Translations under genes and position numbers: made by a program
Source of the DNA: an uncultured Nitrosomonadales bacterium
GTDB lineage: Bacteria; Pseudomonadota; Gammaproteobacteria; Burkholderiales; Methylophilaceae
Direction of reading: 5' to 3'
Assembly (NCBI GenBank): GCA_946481065.1
Contig: CAMLMA010000039.1
Location: forward strand, 1 to 13,692
DNA: 13,692 nucleotides
Shown here: positions 1 through 9,867 of the stretch, in pieces
Numbering within the stretch: the stretch's first letter is position 1
Layout: each line of letters starts with the position of its first letter
Notes under the pieces: generated by a model
Told to the model about the DNA's origin: nothing
What the model saw: the letters and a program-made list of their open reading frames with translations, nothing else
Databases searched by the model: none

Positions 1-16
1 TTTCTCGGCAGGCGTT

Positions 17-3000
17 ATGCATTCTGAATTGTCGAATGCACCAAATCTGCGCATAATGAAGTCAAAGCACGGACTCATCATGCCGTTAAAAAACCTGCCC
101 AAACGCATCGCCAACTTACGCCCGGGGAGAACCGCGCTAGGCTACGCGTTGTTCGGGCTGCTTTGGGTCGCGATCGAGAATCGGCTGTTCTCGCCACCTG
201 CCGAACATACTACCTCCGCCCTACTCGCTTATTTGCTGCCAGACATCAGCCTGGTGCTATTGAGCGCGACGATCATCTACTTGCTGCTCTACCATCGCCC
301 TGCGTCTGCCGCCCTGCCGGCATCCCCGCCCGTCGGACAACCATTGCACCGCGGCTATCTTTTACTGCTGCTGGTAATCCTGCTTGCGGTCTCTCCACTG
401 ATCACGCTCGGCGTCAAATACTTCTACCTGCCGCGGATCGAACAGGACGCTTACGTCAATCTGCAACTGGTGTCCCGCATCAAGGTCGTGCAGTTCGAGC
501 GCTGGCGGGATTCGCGCGTGGGCGATGCCGAGGTACTGGCCGCGGATCGTGGCTTTGCCGCATCGACGGCCGCCTTGCTGCGGGAGGATACGCCGAGCCA
601 TCGGGCAGCGATCGCGCAGCGCTTCGCGGCCCTGATCTCGGCCTATGAATATGAATCGATCGCTTTGCTCGACGCGCAAGGCAATGAGCTTCTGGTGCAA
701 GGCCGCAGCGTGGCCTCCAATACGATCCAGCGACAGCTGACGGCGCAGAGCCGCAGCGGCAAGGTCGTACACAGCGATCTTTACACCATCGGCGAACGCG
801 TACAGCTTGATATCGTAGCCCCCATCATCAAACCCGCAGCCACCGGCCTGGCATCGACGATCCGGGATCCGTCGCCGGATATCGTCGCCTATGTCATCGT
901 GCATACCGGCATCGATCGGCAGATCCTGCCGCGCGTGCTTTCCTGGCCCAGTTCGAGTTCGAGCGCGCGCATCGTCATCGCTCGCCAGGCCGATGGCCAG
1001 GAAGCGCTGATCCATTACCACACAGGCACTCCGCGCAAGACCACATTCACGCTGCGACCGCTGACGGCCAGTAGCCCCTATGCCAGCGCGAAACGCACAC
1101 TGGGTATCGACTATCGCCAGCGTGAGGCCTATGTGAACATCGAGCCCATCCAGGGTTCTGCCTGGCGCATGGTCGGCCAGATCGACAAGTCTGAAGTGAT
1201 GGCGCCGCTGGATACCTTGCTGGCCTGGATCGCCAGCCTGACCCTGATCGCCGTCGCCCTGCTGATCGGCGCCATATTGTTGCTGTTGCGTCAGCAGCAG
1301 CGCACGCATGCGCTGGAATTATTGACCGAAAGCAGCGAACGCGATCGCCTGCTGAAAAGATTCTACGATATGCCGTTCATCGGCATGGCGGTGATCGATA
1401 TCGAGAGCAAACGGTGGACGCAGGTCAATGACCGTTTATGCGAGATGCTGGGCTACGAAGCGCACGAGCTGTTGCGCATGACCTGGATCGACATCACCCA
1501 TCCGGAAGACCTCGAACGCGACCTGGAGCTCAACCAGGCCTTCATCGACGGCAAGCTCGACCACATCCTGATCGAGAAGCGGCTGCTGCATCGATCAGGC
1601 AAGAGCCTCATCGTGCGTATCGAGGCCAATGCCATCCGCGACCTGCAAGGCAAGATCGAACATTACCTGGTCGCCGTCGAGGACATCACCGAACGCCGCA
1701 CGGCAGAGAATGCACTGCGCCAGCAGGAGGAATTCAACCGCGTACTGCTCAACAACCAGGCAGACGGCGTGGTGGCCTGCGACGCTGACATGCGTCTGGT
1801 GGTCTTCAACAACATCGCGCGCCAATGGCATGGCCTCGATCCGCGCGAGATCCCGCCCGAGCAATGGAGTCATTACTTCGGTCTTTACGACGCCAGTGGC
1901 GAGCACGAACTGCAGGCGCACGAGATCCCGCTGGTACGTGCCTTCAACGGCGAGCAGCTGCAGCATGCCGGCATGGTGATCAAGGCCCAGGGCCAGGCGC
2001 CGCGCTTCGTCTCCTGCAGCGCGACGGCTTTCTTCGACGACCAGGGCAAGAAGCTGGGCGCGGTCGCCATCATGCGCGACATCACCGAGATACAGGCGCA
2101 AGACCGTGCCCTGCGCGAGAGCGAGACCCTGTTCCAGGCACTGGCGCGCGTCGCACCTGCCGGCATCTTCCGCACCAACGCCATGGGCGCCAATACCTAT
2201 ATCAACCGGCGCGGCTTGGAGATCCTCGGGCTGACCACGGAAGCCGATGCTCTGGGTTCTGGCTGGGCACGGCATTTGCACCCGGACGACACGGAGCCGT
2301 TGTTGCAGGCCTGGAAGATAGCTTTCAGCCAGCGTGCGACCTTCAGCGCCGAATACCGTTTCCTGCATCCTGACGGCAAGCTGATCTGGGTCAAAGGCGA
2401 GGCACAGGTCGAGAGCGACGACAAAGGCACCTTTCTGGGTTATGTCGGCACCATCACCGATATCACGGCCATCAAGCAAAGTGAGGAGAACCTGCGCATG
2501 GCCGCCGCCGTCTTCGACAACACGCGCGAGGGCATCATGGTCACCGATCAGGCGTCACGCATCCTGTCAGTCAACCGCGCTTTCAGCGAGATCACCCAGT
2601 ACGACGCGGCCGAAGTCATCGGCAAGACCCCGAAGTTGCTGCAATCCGGTAAACACGAGGCCCACTTCTTCGAAGCCATGTGGCAGGCGCTGAATACCGA
2701 GGGCTATTGGCAGAGCGAGATCTGGAACCGCCGCAAGAACGGCGAGCTCTATCCGCAGCTGCTCAGCATCTCGGTGATCCGCGACCCGCTCGGCGCAGTA
2801 CAGAACTATGTCGGCATCTTCGCCGACATCACCAATCTCAAGGCATCCGAGGCGCGGCTGGATTTCCTTGCCCACCATGATCCGCTGACCAACCTGCCGA
2901 ATCGGCTGCGGCTGATCTCCAATCTCGAGCACGCCATCCAGGTCGCGCAGCGCGAGCAGAAGCAACTCGCCCTGCTGATGCTGGACCTCGACCGGTTCAA

Positions 3001-4174
3001 GGACGTCAACGACACGTTCGGGCATCTCGCTGGCGACGAGCTCTTGCAGCACGCCGCCAAGCGCCTCACGCGTCGTCTGCGCGGTGCCGATACCGTCGCC
3101 CGCCTCGGCGGCGACGAATTCACCATCCTGCTCGAAGATATCAACCTGGTCTCGGATAGCGCGAAAGTCGCCGACAGCATCATCAAGGCGCTGGAAGCGC
3201 CCTGCAAGCTCGCCAATAATGTCGAGGTCCACATCGGCGTCAGTATCGGCATCAGCATCTATCCGGAACATGGCAGCACGGCTCTGGAACTGCTACAGCA
3301 TGCCGACGCCGCTCTGTATCAGGCGAAGGCGGCCGGCAAGGGCTGTTACCGCTATTTCTCAGAAACGCTGACCAAGGCTGCTCGCGACCGCTTCAGCATC
3401 GAGAGCCGGTTACGGGCGGCCATCGAGAAGGACCAGCTCGCGCTCTACTACCAGCCCAAGATCGATATCGCCAGCGGCAAGATCGTAGGCGCCGAAGCGC
3501 TGATCCGCTGGATCGACCCGGTCGAGGGCGTGATCATGCCCGGCAGTTTCATCAGCGTCGCCGAAGAGACCGGCATGATCAGCCGCATCGGCGAATGGGT
3601 GATCCGTACGGCATGCGCACAGGGCAGACACTGGCTGGATCAAGGCCTGCCGCCGATGGCGTTCTCGGTGAACATCTCCGCCAACCAGCTGCATCACGGC
3701 GACCTCTATCGCACCATCCGGGACATCCTCGCCGAAACCGGCTTCCCGGCCACTTCGCTGGAGCTGGAACTGACAGAAAGCATCCTCATGCAACGCGAGA
3801 AAGAGGTGCTGGAAACCCTGAGCCAGATCCGCAGCGCTGGCGTCGTGATCGGCATCGACGATTTCGGCACGGGCTACTCGTCCCTCGCCTATCTGAAGAG
3901 CTTTCCGCTGGATGTGCTGAAGATCGATCGTGGTTTCGTCGCTGATATCGAGTATGACGCCGACGACCGTGCCATCACGGCGACCATCATCGCCATGGCT
4001 CACACGCTGGGCATGCAGGTAGTGGCCGAAGGCGTGGAGAACGAGGCGCAACTGACGTTCCTCAAGACCCTGCAGTGCGATATCTACCAGGGCTATCTCA
4101 TCAGTAAGCCGTTACCGGCAGACGCTTTCGAAACCTTTATGCGCGAATATGGCAACCGATCTGGCGCGGTGTAG
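17..4174 (+). CDS. Membrane-anchored PAS(x4)-GGDEF-EAL cyclic-di-GMP synthase/phosphodiesterase
   Basis: The product (1385 aa) should make and degrade c-di-GMP in response to signals. Hydrophobic segments lie at about residues 41-58, 67-92 and 112-135, followed by a roughly 265-residue extracytoplasmic region that may be Cache-like and a further membrane helix at about 401-425. Four PAS domains follow at about 446-565, 570-695, 700-825 and 828-950; several end in the typical D-I-T junction. The cyclase domain has an intact GGDEF at 1031-1035 and an RGAD inhibitory I-site at 1022-1025, five residues upstream. The phosphodiesterase domain has EAL at 1160-1162, then NISANQL, ELELTES, DDFGTGYSS, KIDR, AEGVEN and a QGY motif, so both active sites look complete. 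The start is uncertain: the ATG at 17 is used, but in-frame ATGs at 56 and 80 remain possible because the upstream region is cut by the window edge. The next gene follows by 42 bp on the same strand. The input signal is unknown. Confidence 0.93.
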   Translation: MHSELSNAPNLRIMKSKHGLIMPLKNLPKRIANLRPGRTALGYALFGLLWVAIENRLFSPPAEHTTSALLAYLLPDISLVLLSATIIYLLLYHRPASAALPASPPVGQPLHRGYLLLLLVILLAVSPLITLGVKYFYLPRIEQDAYVNLQLVSRIKVVQFERWRDSRVGDAEVLAADRGFAASTAALLREDTPSHRAAIAQRFAALISAYEYESIALLDAQGNELLVQGRSVASNTIQRQLTAQSRSGKVVHSDLYTIGERVQLDIVAPIIKPAATGLASTIRDPSPDIVAYVIVHTGIDRQILPRVLSWPSSSSSARIVIARQADGQEALIHYHTGTPRKTTFTLRPLTASSPYASAKRTLGIDYRQREAYVNIEPIQGSAWRMVGQIDKSEVMAPLDTLLAWIASLTLIAVALLIGAILLLLRQQQRTHALELLTESSERDRLLKRFYDMPFIGMAVIDIESKRWTQVNDRLCEMLGYEAHELLRMTWIDITHPEDLERDLELNQAFIDGKLDHILIEKRLLHRSGKSLIVRIEANAIRDLQGKIEHYLVAVEDITERRTAENALRQQEEFNRVLLNNQADGVVACDADMRLVVFNNIARQWHGLDPREIPPEQWSHYFGLYDASGEHELQAHEIPLVRAFNGEQLQHAGMVIKAQGQAPRFVSCSATAFFDDQGKKLGAVAIMRDITEIQAQDRALRESETLFQALARVAPAGIFRTNAMGANTYINRRGLEILGLTTEADALGSGWARHLHPDDTEPLLQAWKIAFSQRATFSAEYRFLHPDGKLIWVKGEAQVESDDKGTFLGYVGTITDITAIKQSEENLRMAAAVFDNTREGIMVTDQASRILSVNRAFSEITQYDAAEVIGKTPKLLQSGKHEAHFFEAMWQALNTEGYWQSEIWNRRKNGELYPQLLSISVIRDPLGAVQNYVGIFADITNLKASEARLDFLAHHDPLTNLPNRLRLISNLEHAIQVAQREQKQLALLMLDLDRFKDVNDTFGHLAGDELLQHAAKRLTRRLRGADTVARLGGDEFTILLEDINLVSDSAKVADSIIKALEAPCKLANNVEVHIGVSIGISIYPEHGSTALELLQHADAALYQAKAAGKGCYRYFSETLTKAARDRFSIESRLRAAIEKDQLALYYQPKIDIASGKIVGAEALIRWIDPVEGVIMPGSFISVAEETGMISRIGEWVIRTACAQGRHWLDQGLPPMAFSVNISANQLHHGDLYRTIRDILAETGFPATSLELELTESILMQREKEVLETLSQIRSAGVVIGIDDFGTGYSSLAYLKSFPLDVLKIDRGFVADIEYDADDRAITATIIAMAHTLGMQVVAEGVENEAQLTFLKTLQCDIYQGYLISKPLPADAFETFMREYGNRSGAV

Positions 4175-4216
4175 TCTCAAACCACGATAATCATAAAAAA
4201 GAGGTCGGAATCGAGC

Positions 4217-5458
4217 ATGGATCATGCGCAATACATCTCCCATAACCTGGCGGCACTGAAGCAGATATTACTGGCGTCGACTTCTGAAGAAGACGGCAAG
4301 AACCTGATCCAGGACATCCTCAAGTCGCTGCGTACCGAGATCGGCATGGATGTCGCGTTCATCGCCGAGTTCAGCGAGGGCAAGCGCATCTTTCGTTATA
4401 TCGACGCCTCCGAGGAGTCGCCGCCGGTAAAACCCGGCGATGGCGACCCGATCGAGCACACCTATTGCCAACGCGTGATCAACGGCCAGTTGCCGGACAT
4501 CATCTTCGACATCAGCAGCCTGCCGCCGCACGAACAACTGGCCGTCGCCGAGGATTACAAGATCCGGTCTTATCTCTGCGTACCCATCACTTTCGCAGAC
4601 GGCCGCATCTATGGTTCGCTGGGATGTATCGGCCATCAACCCAACTGGCAGATCAACCAGCAGGATATCCAGCTGATGTCGGCCATGGCCGAGGTCTATG
4701 GCCAGTGGTTCAACGCCCAGGAAAGGATCCACGACCACCAACTCGATATGGAAGAGAAAGTGCGCGCGGCATTGAGCGGCCAGTTGCTCGAGGTGCTCTA
4801 CCAGCCTATCTTCGACATCACGCAGGACAAGGTGGTGGGTTTCGAATCACTGGCGCGCATCCATAGCAAGGATGGCCTCAATCCGCTCTCCCTGTTCCGT
4901 GAGGCCGAAGCGCTCGGACACAAGGTCGAGCTTGAGCTGAAAGCCATCCGCCTGGGCCTGCAAGGCCTGGATTATTACCGCGAGACGCAGTTCGTCTCGG
5001 TCAACGCTTCGATGGATACGGCGCTTTCACCGCAATTACCGGATGTGCTGGAGCATGCCGACATGAAGCGGGTGGTGCTCGAGATCAACGATCCGATGGA
5101 CCTGCCGATCTTCAGCCGGGTCACCAAATCGCTACGCACCCTGCTCAACCGCGGCCTGCGCATCGCGCTAGACGACCGTGCGCTGGGGACGGAAGGCCTG
5201 AAACAGCTCGACAGCCTGGGGCCGGATATCATCAAGCTCAAGGTCCGGAATGTGTTGCACATGAAGGGCGACCGCCTGCTCAAGCTCCAGGCCTCACCGT
5301 TCAGCGGCTACTCAGAGGAGAACACCTGCAAGCTCATCGTCGAAGGCATCGAGACCGAGCAGCAGCTGAAGACCATTCTCGAGCTGGGCATCACACATGC
5401 GCAAGGCTACTGGCTGGGCGAGCCGATCGGGTTACTGGAAGCTGCCGAGAGATACTGA
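4217..5458 (+). CDS. GAF-EAL protein with degenerate EAL loop 6 (c-di-GMP effector or weak phosphodiesterase)
   Basis: This is a soluble 413-aa protein with no signal peptide or membrane segment. A GAF-type sensory domain spans about residues 20-170, and an EAL domain spans about 185-410. The EAL signature is E-S-L (210-212). The residues usually needed for metal and ligand binding are recognisable as E210, N263, E289, D319, D320, K340, E376 and Q396. However, the usual E-x-T-E motif reads EIND (289-292), and loop 6, normally DFGTGYSS, reads RALGTEGLKQ. In the RocR family the second Glu of E-x-T-E supports loop 6, so the two losses are consistent with each other. I infer weak or absent catalysis, with c-di-GMP binding still possible. 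It probably shares a transcript with the upstream GGDEF-EAL gene. The start at 4217 follows a GA-rich stretch (4201-4209). Confidence 0.9.
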   Translation: MDHAQYISHNLAALKQILLASTSEEDGKNLIQDILKSLRTEIGMDVAFIAEFSEGKRIFRYIDASEESPPVKPGDGDPIEHTYCQRVINGQLPDIIFDISSLPPHEQLAVAEDYKIRSYLCVPITFADGRIYGSLGCIGHQPNWQINQQDIQLMSAMAEVYGQWFNAQERIHDHQLDMEEKVRAALSGQLLEVLYQPIFDITQDKVVGFESLARIHSKDGLNPLSLFREAEALGHKVELELKAIRLGLQGLDYYRETQFVSVNASMDTALSPQLPDVLEHADMKRVVLEINDPMDLPIFSRVTKSLRTLLNRGLRIALDDRALGTEGLKQLDSLGPDIIKLKVRNVLHMKGDRLLKLQASPFSGYSEENTCKLIVEGIETEQQLKTILELGITHAQGYWLGEPIGLLEAAERY

Positions 5459-5509
5459 GGGGAAAGAGACTGAAGCGCGAGATACGACGGGAAGATCGCT
5501 TGATACCGG

Positions 5510-5599
5510 TGGCGGAGAGGGAGGGATTCGAACCCTCGATACGCTTGCACGTATGCCTGATTTCGAGTCAGGTACATTCAACCACTCTGCCACCTCTCC
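5510..5599 (-). tRNA. tRNA-Ser (anticodon CGA)
   Basis: Read on the minus strand, the acceptor stem GGAGAGG (5599-5593) pairs with CCTCTCC, followed by discriminator G and an encoded CCA end at 5512-5510. The anticodon stem CCTGA/TCAGG encloses the loop CTCGAAA, giving anticodon CGA, which reads the serine codon UCG. A long variable arm with the self-pairing segments ATACG and CGTAT is typical of class II serine tRNAs. The T arm GAGGG-TTCGAAT-CCCTC is canonical. The length is 90 nt including CCA. Its cognate synthetase gene serS lies about 1.5 kb away on the same strand, with mltF in between on the opposite strand. No clear terminator is visible downstream of it. Confidence 0.97.
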
Positions 5600-5642
5600 T
5601 GCATCGCAAGGCCGGTTTGGACCGCCAGCCGCGCGAGGCGCT

Positions 5643-5648
5643 ATTCTA
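5643..5648 (-). promoter_or_regulatory. Possible -10 element for tRNA-Ser
   Basis: On the minus strand the hexamer TAGAAT lies 43 nt upstream of the mature tRNA 5' end. A GC-rich discriminator (AGCGCCTCGCGCG) follows it, as is common at stable-RNA promoters under stringent control. No convincing -35 hexamer is seen at the right spacing, so this is a weak call. The 118 bp between the tRNA and mltF (5600-5717) must also carry the divergent mltF promoter, which I could not identify with confidence. Confidence 0.3.
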
Positions 5649-5717
5649 CCATCGGCTGTCATATTTACCGAGATTTTCTCGCTGGACAAACCCATTGAAC
5701 TTGGTGAAACTCTGGGC

Positions 5718-7131
5718 ATGCGCGCGCTATTGACCCTGCTGGCCGTTGCGAGCCTGATCGGCTGCCAGAAGCCTCCCAAGGCCTTGCCGGACCCACAGCA
5801 TTCCAAGGAGATCGTGGTGGTGACCCATAACGGGCCGAACACCTATTACGTCAACGGCGACAACCAGTTCGCCGGCTTGGAATACGATCTGGTCAAGCTC
5901 TTTGCCAAGGATCTCGGGCCGGATTACAGCGTCAAATTCCTGATCGTCAGCAATATCACGCAAGTCATCCCCACCCTGCTCAAGGGCAAGGCGCACCTCG
6001 CCGCTGCCGATCTCAGCATCACCCACCTGCGCCAGCATCTGGTGCAGTTCAGCGCGCCTTATGAGAATGTGCAGCAGCAGGTGGTCTATAACCGCGAGCT
6101 GGTGGCGAAGAAGGATGTCCCCAAGCAACCCGCAGACCTGGTCGGCAAGGATATCGCCGTACCCGTGGGCACAAGCTATGCCGAGCGCCTGGCCGATCTC
6201 CGGCAGCGGGAGCCGCGATTAGAGTGGCGCGAGCTCAAGACCAGTTCGGACGACCTGTTACAACAGGTAGCCGAAGGCTCGCTCGGCTACACGCTGGCAG
6301 ACGGCCACCTCGTCTCCATTCTGCAGAATTACTACCCGAACCTGGGTGTGGCGATGGATATCGGCGAGCCTGAGAAGATCGCCTGGGCGTTCCCCAAGAC
6401 CGCGGAGCCCTGGCTCTATGAAAAGGCCAATCTGTTCTTTGCCCGCATCCTCAAGGACGGCACCATGCATAACCTGCTGGACCGCTATTACGGGCACTCA
6501 GAGCGGCTCAACCAGCTCGACGTGACTGCCTTCCTGAAGCGCTCCGGCACCCTGTTACCCAAGTACGTCGACCTGTTCAAGAAAGCGCAGGAGCTGACCG
6601 GCATCGACTGGCGCCTGCTTGCCGCCATCAGTTACCAGGAATCGCACTGGGATACCTTCAACACTTCGCCGACCAACGTGCGCGGCCTCATGATGCTGAC
6701 GGAAGACACGGCAGACCGGCTGGGTGTGACCGACCGGCTGGACCCGAACCAGAGCATCATCGCCGGTGCGCGTTACGTACTGACGCTGAAGGACATGATC
6801 CCCAAACGCATCCCTGAACCGGACAGGACCTGGATGGCACTCGCGGCCTACAACATCGGTTTCGCTCATCTGGAAGATGCGCGCGTACTGGCGCAACGGC
6901 TGAAGCGCAATCCGGATAGCTGGGTCGATCTCAAGAGCACCCTGCCTTTGCTGAACAAGGAAGAATACTACTCGACGCTGAAATACGGCTTTGCCCGTGG
7001 TGGCGCGCCAGTCGTCTTCGTTGAATCGATCCGCACTTACTACAACATCCTGGAGCAGCACGAACCGAAGCATCGCGAAGTGCTGCCCAGCTTCAACCTG
7101 GCCTGGCTCAATGCCCGGCAGGCGCCTGTGC

Positions 7132-7136
<5 letters not shown>
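5718..7136 (+). CDS. mltF: Membrane-bound lytic murein transglycosylase F
   Basis: This is an outer-membrane lipoprotein that cleaves peptidoglycan glycan strands to 1,6-anhydro ends. The 472-aa product begins with a short hydrophobic signal and a lipobox L-I-G-C, with the lipidated Cys at residue 16. The following residue is Gln rather than Asp, which favours outer-membrane sorting. A periplasmic solute-binding-like domain (SBP_bac_3 type) covers about 30-265. The catalytic SLT domain covers about 280-460, with the presumed catalytic glutamate at E308 in SYQESHW, then VRGLMMLTEDTA and the AAYNIG motif. Length and domain order match E. coli MltF. The reading frame stays open upstream to 5397, but that extension would run through the preceding gene's end and the tRNA. 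The start at 5718 is chosen because it places the lipoprotein signal exactly at the N-terminus. The gene converges on serS with a 4-bp gap. Confidence 0.93.
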
Positions 7137-8448
<1,312 letters not shown>

Positions 8449-8481
8449 TCACCGTGCACTTAAAGACGACAAGATCAAATA

Positions 8482-8504
8482 GCAGCAGGAACCGTCCTGC
8501 TTGC
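8482..8504 (-). terminator. Hairpin downstream of rarA, possible weak terminator or attenuator
   Basis: AGCAGGA (8484-8490) and TCCTGCT (8495-8501) form a perfect 7-bp stem with a 4-nt loop, extendable by two G-C pairs past a single bulge. On the minus strand it lies about 50 nt beyond the rarA stop and is followed by a mixed T-rich segment (TATTTGATCTT) rather than a clean T run. It could end or attenuate the rarA transcript before serS. Confidence 0.35.
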
Positions 8505-8517
8505 CTCTTCTATGTTC

Positions 8518-8549
8518 TCTGTGGTGACTGTGCGCTCTGTGGCTGACTG
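8518..8549. repeat. Imperfect tandem repeat in the rarA-serS intergenic region
   Basis: TCTGTGGTGACTG (8518-8530) recurs as TCTGTGGCTGACTG (8536-8549), differing by one inserted C with an 18-bp period. On the minus strand this reads as CCACAGAG-type units. I recall such ACAGAG-rich motifs as dispersed intergenic repeats in various bacterial genomes, but could not check this here. The 141-bp gap 8416-8556 otherwise holds only the hairpin and the serS ribosome-binding site. Confidence 0.5.
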
Positions 8550-8556
8550 AAATGGC

Positions 8557-9867
8557 TTATTTTTTCTTGGCCTGCTTGTCCAGCTCACGCAGGTGCGCGA
8601 GCTTTTCGCTGATTTTACCTTCTAGACCGCGCGGCGTGGGCACATAAAACTGCACCGGCTGCATGTCGTCCGGCAGATAACTCTCGCCGGCGGCATAGGC
8701 CTCCGGTTCGTTGTGCGCGTAACGGTATTCCTTGCCGTAATCCAGGGCCTTCATGAGCTTGGTCGGCGCATTGCGCAGATGCAGCGGCACGGCCCGCGAT
8801 TTGTCGCTGCCGACGAAAGCCTTGGCCTGGTTGTAGGCCATGTAAGCGGCGTTGCTCTTGGGCGCGACAGCAAGATAGATGACGGCATTCGCCAGCGCCA
8901 GTTCGCCCTCGGGCGAGCCCAGCCGCTCGTAGATCTGGCAAGCTTCCAGCGTCATGGTCTGCGCGCGCGGGTCAGCAAGACCGATATCCTCGACCGCCAT
9001 GCGCACGATGCGGCGACCCAGGTACAGCGGATCGGCGCCGCCGTCGATCATGCGCAGGAACCAGTAGAGCGCGGCATCGGGATTGGAGCCACGCACCGAT
9101 TTATGCAAGGCCGATATCTGGTCGTAGAAGGCCTCACCGCCCTTGTCGAAGCGGCGCAGCTTGCTGGCCATCGTGGTTTGAAGGAAGGTTTCGTCGACCG
9201 TTTCGACCCCTGCGGCTTGCGCGGCATTGAACAGGCCTTCGGCAAAATTCAGCAAACGCCGCGCGTCGCCATCGGCATAGGCCAGCACCTGTTCGCGCAC
9301 TTCCGCCGTCAGGGTCACGCCCTGCCCTGCCACCGCCAGCGCGCGGTCTAGCAGTTGGCCAAGTTCGGCTTCGGATAAGGCGCTGAGCACATATACCTGC
9401 GCGCGGCTCAGCAGCGCGCTATTGACTTCGAATGAGGGGTTCTCGGTGGTGGCGCCGATGAAGGTGATAAGGCCGCTCTCGACGAACGGCAGGAAGGCAT
9501 CCTGCTGCGATTTATTGAAGCGATGCACTTCGTCGACGAACATGATGGTGCGACGGCCGGATTGCTGCAGCGTATGCTCGGCCAATTGCACGGCATCCCG
9601 AATATCCTTGACGCCAGCCAGCACGGCCGACAAGGGGATGAATTCCGCGTCCGCCGTGTTGGCGATCAAACGTGCCAGGGTCGTCTTGCCGACACCTGGC
9701 GGCCCCCAAAGGATCATCGACGGCAACTTGCCGGAGGTGAACGCCAGTCGCAAAGGCTTGCCTTCGCCCAGCAGGTGCGATTGCCCGACGACCTCGTCCA
9801 GCGTCTTGGGACGCAACTGTTCAGCCAGTGGGGCCTGCGGGCTCGCAGGCTCGAATAGATCACTCAA
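8557..9867 (-). CDS. rarA: Replication-associated recombination protein A (AAA+ ATPase)
   Basis: This is a clamp-loader-like AAA+ ATPase (also called MgsA) that acts at stalled replication forks. The 436-aa product shows Walker A GPPGVGKT (55-62), Walker B MFVDEVH (109-115) and sensor 1 GATTEN (138-143). An SRAQV segment near 154-158 carries a conserved-type arginine. The C-terminal RarA tetramerisation region includes GGADPLYLGRRIVRMAVEDIGLADPRA-type sequence and a KSNAAY motif. The frame is open to an ATG at 9936, but I choose the TTG at 9867-9865. It gives MSDLFEP, matching the family's short N-terminus before the R-P-x-x-L-x-x-x-x-G-Q motif. It has a GAGAGA seven nucleotides upstream, and it overlaps the previous gene's TGA as TTGA. 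This implies translational coupling to the GT41 gene. The protein ends in a lysine run. Confidence 0.95.
   Translation of the reverse strand: MSDLFEPASPQAPLAEQLRPKTLDEVVGQSHLLGEGKPLRLAFTSGKLPSMILWGPPGVGKTTLARLIANTADAEFIPLSAVLAGVKDIRDAVQLAEHTLQQSGRRTIMFVDEVHRFNKSQQDAFLPFVESGLITFIGATTENPSFEVNSALLSRAQVYVLSALSEAELGQLLDRALAVAGQGVTLTAEVREQVLAYADGDARRLLNFAEGLFNAAQAAGVETVDETFLQTTMASKLRRFDKGGEAFYDQISALHKSVRGSNPDAALYWFLRMIDGGADPLYLGRRIVRMAVEDIGLADPRAQTMTLEACQIYERLGSPEGELALANAVIYLAVAPKSNAAYMAYNQAKAFVGSDKSRAVPLHLRNAPTKLMKALDYGKEYRYAHNEPEAYAAGESYLPDDMQPVQFYVPTPRGLEGKISEKLAHLRELDKQAKKK

Noticed and set aside
5669..5681. Short inverted repeat CGAGA-TTT-TCTCG upstream of mltF
   Set aside because: A five-base stem is expected by chance in a region this size and nothing else marks it as an operator.
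5397..5717. Upstream in-frame extension of the mltF reading frame
   Set aside because: It overlaps the end of the GAF-EAL gene and runs antisense through the tRNA-Ser; the lipoprotein signal at 5718 marks the true N-terminus.
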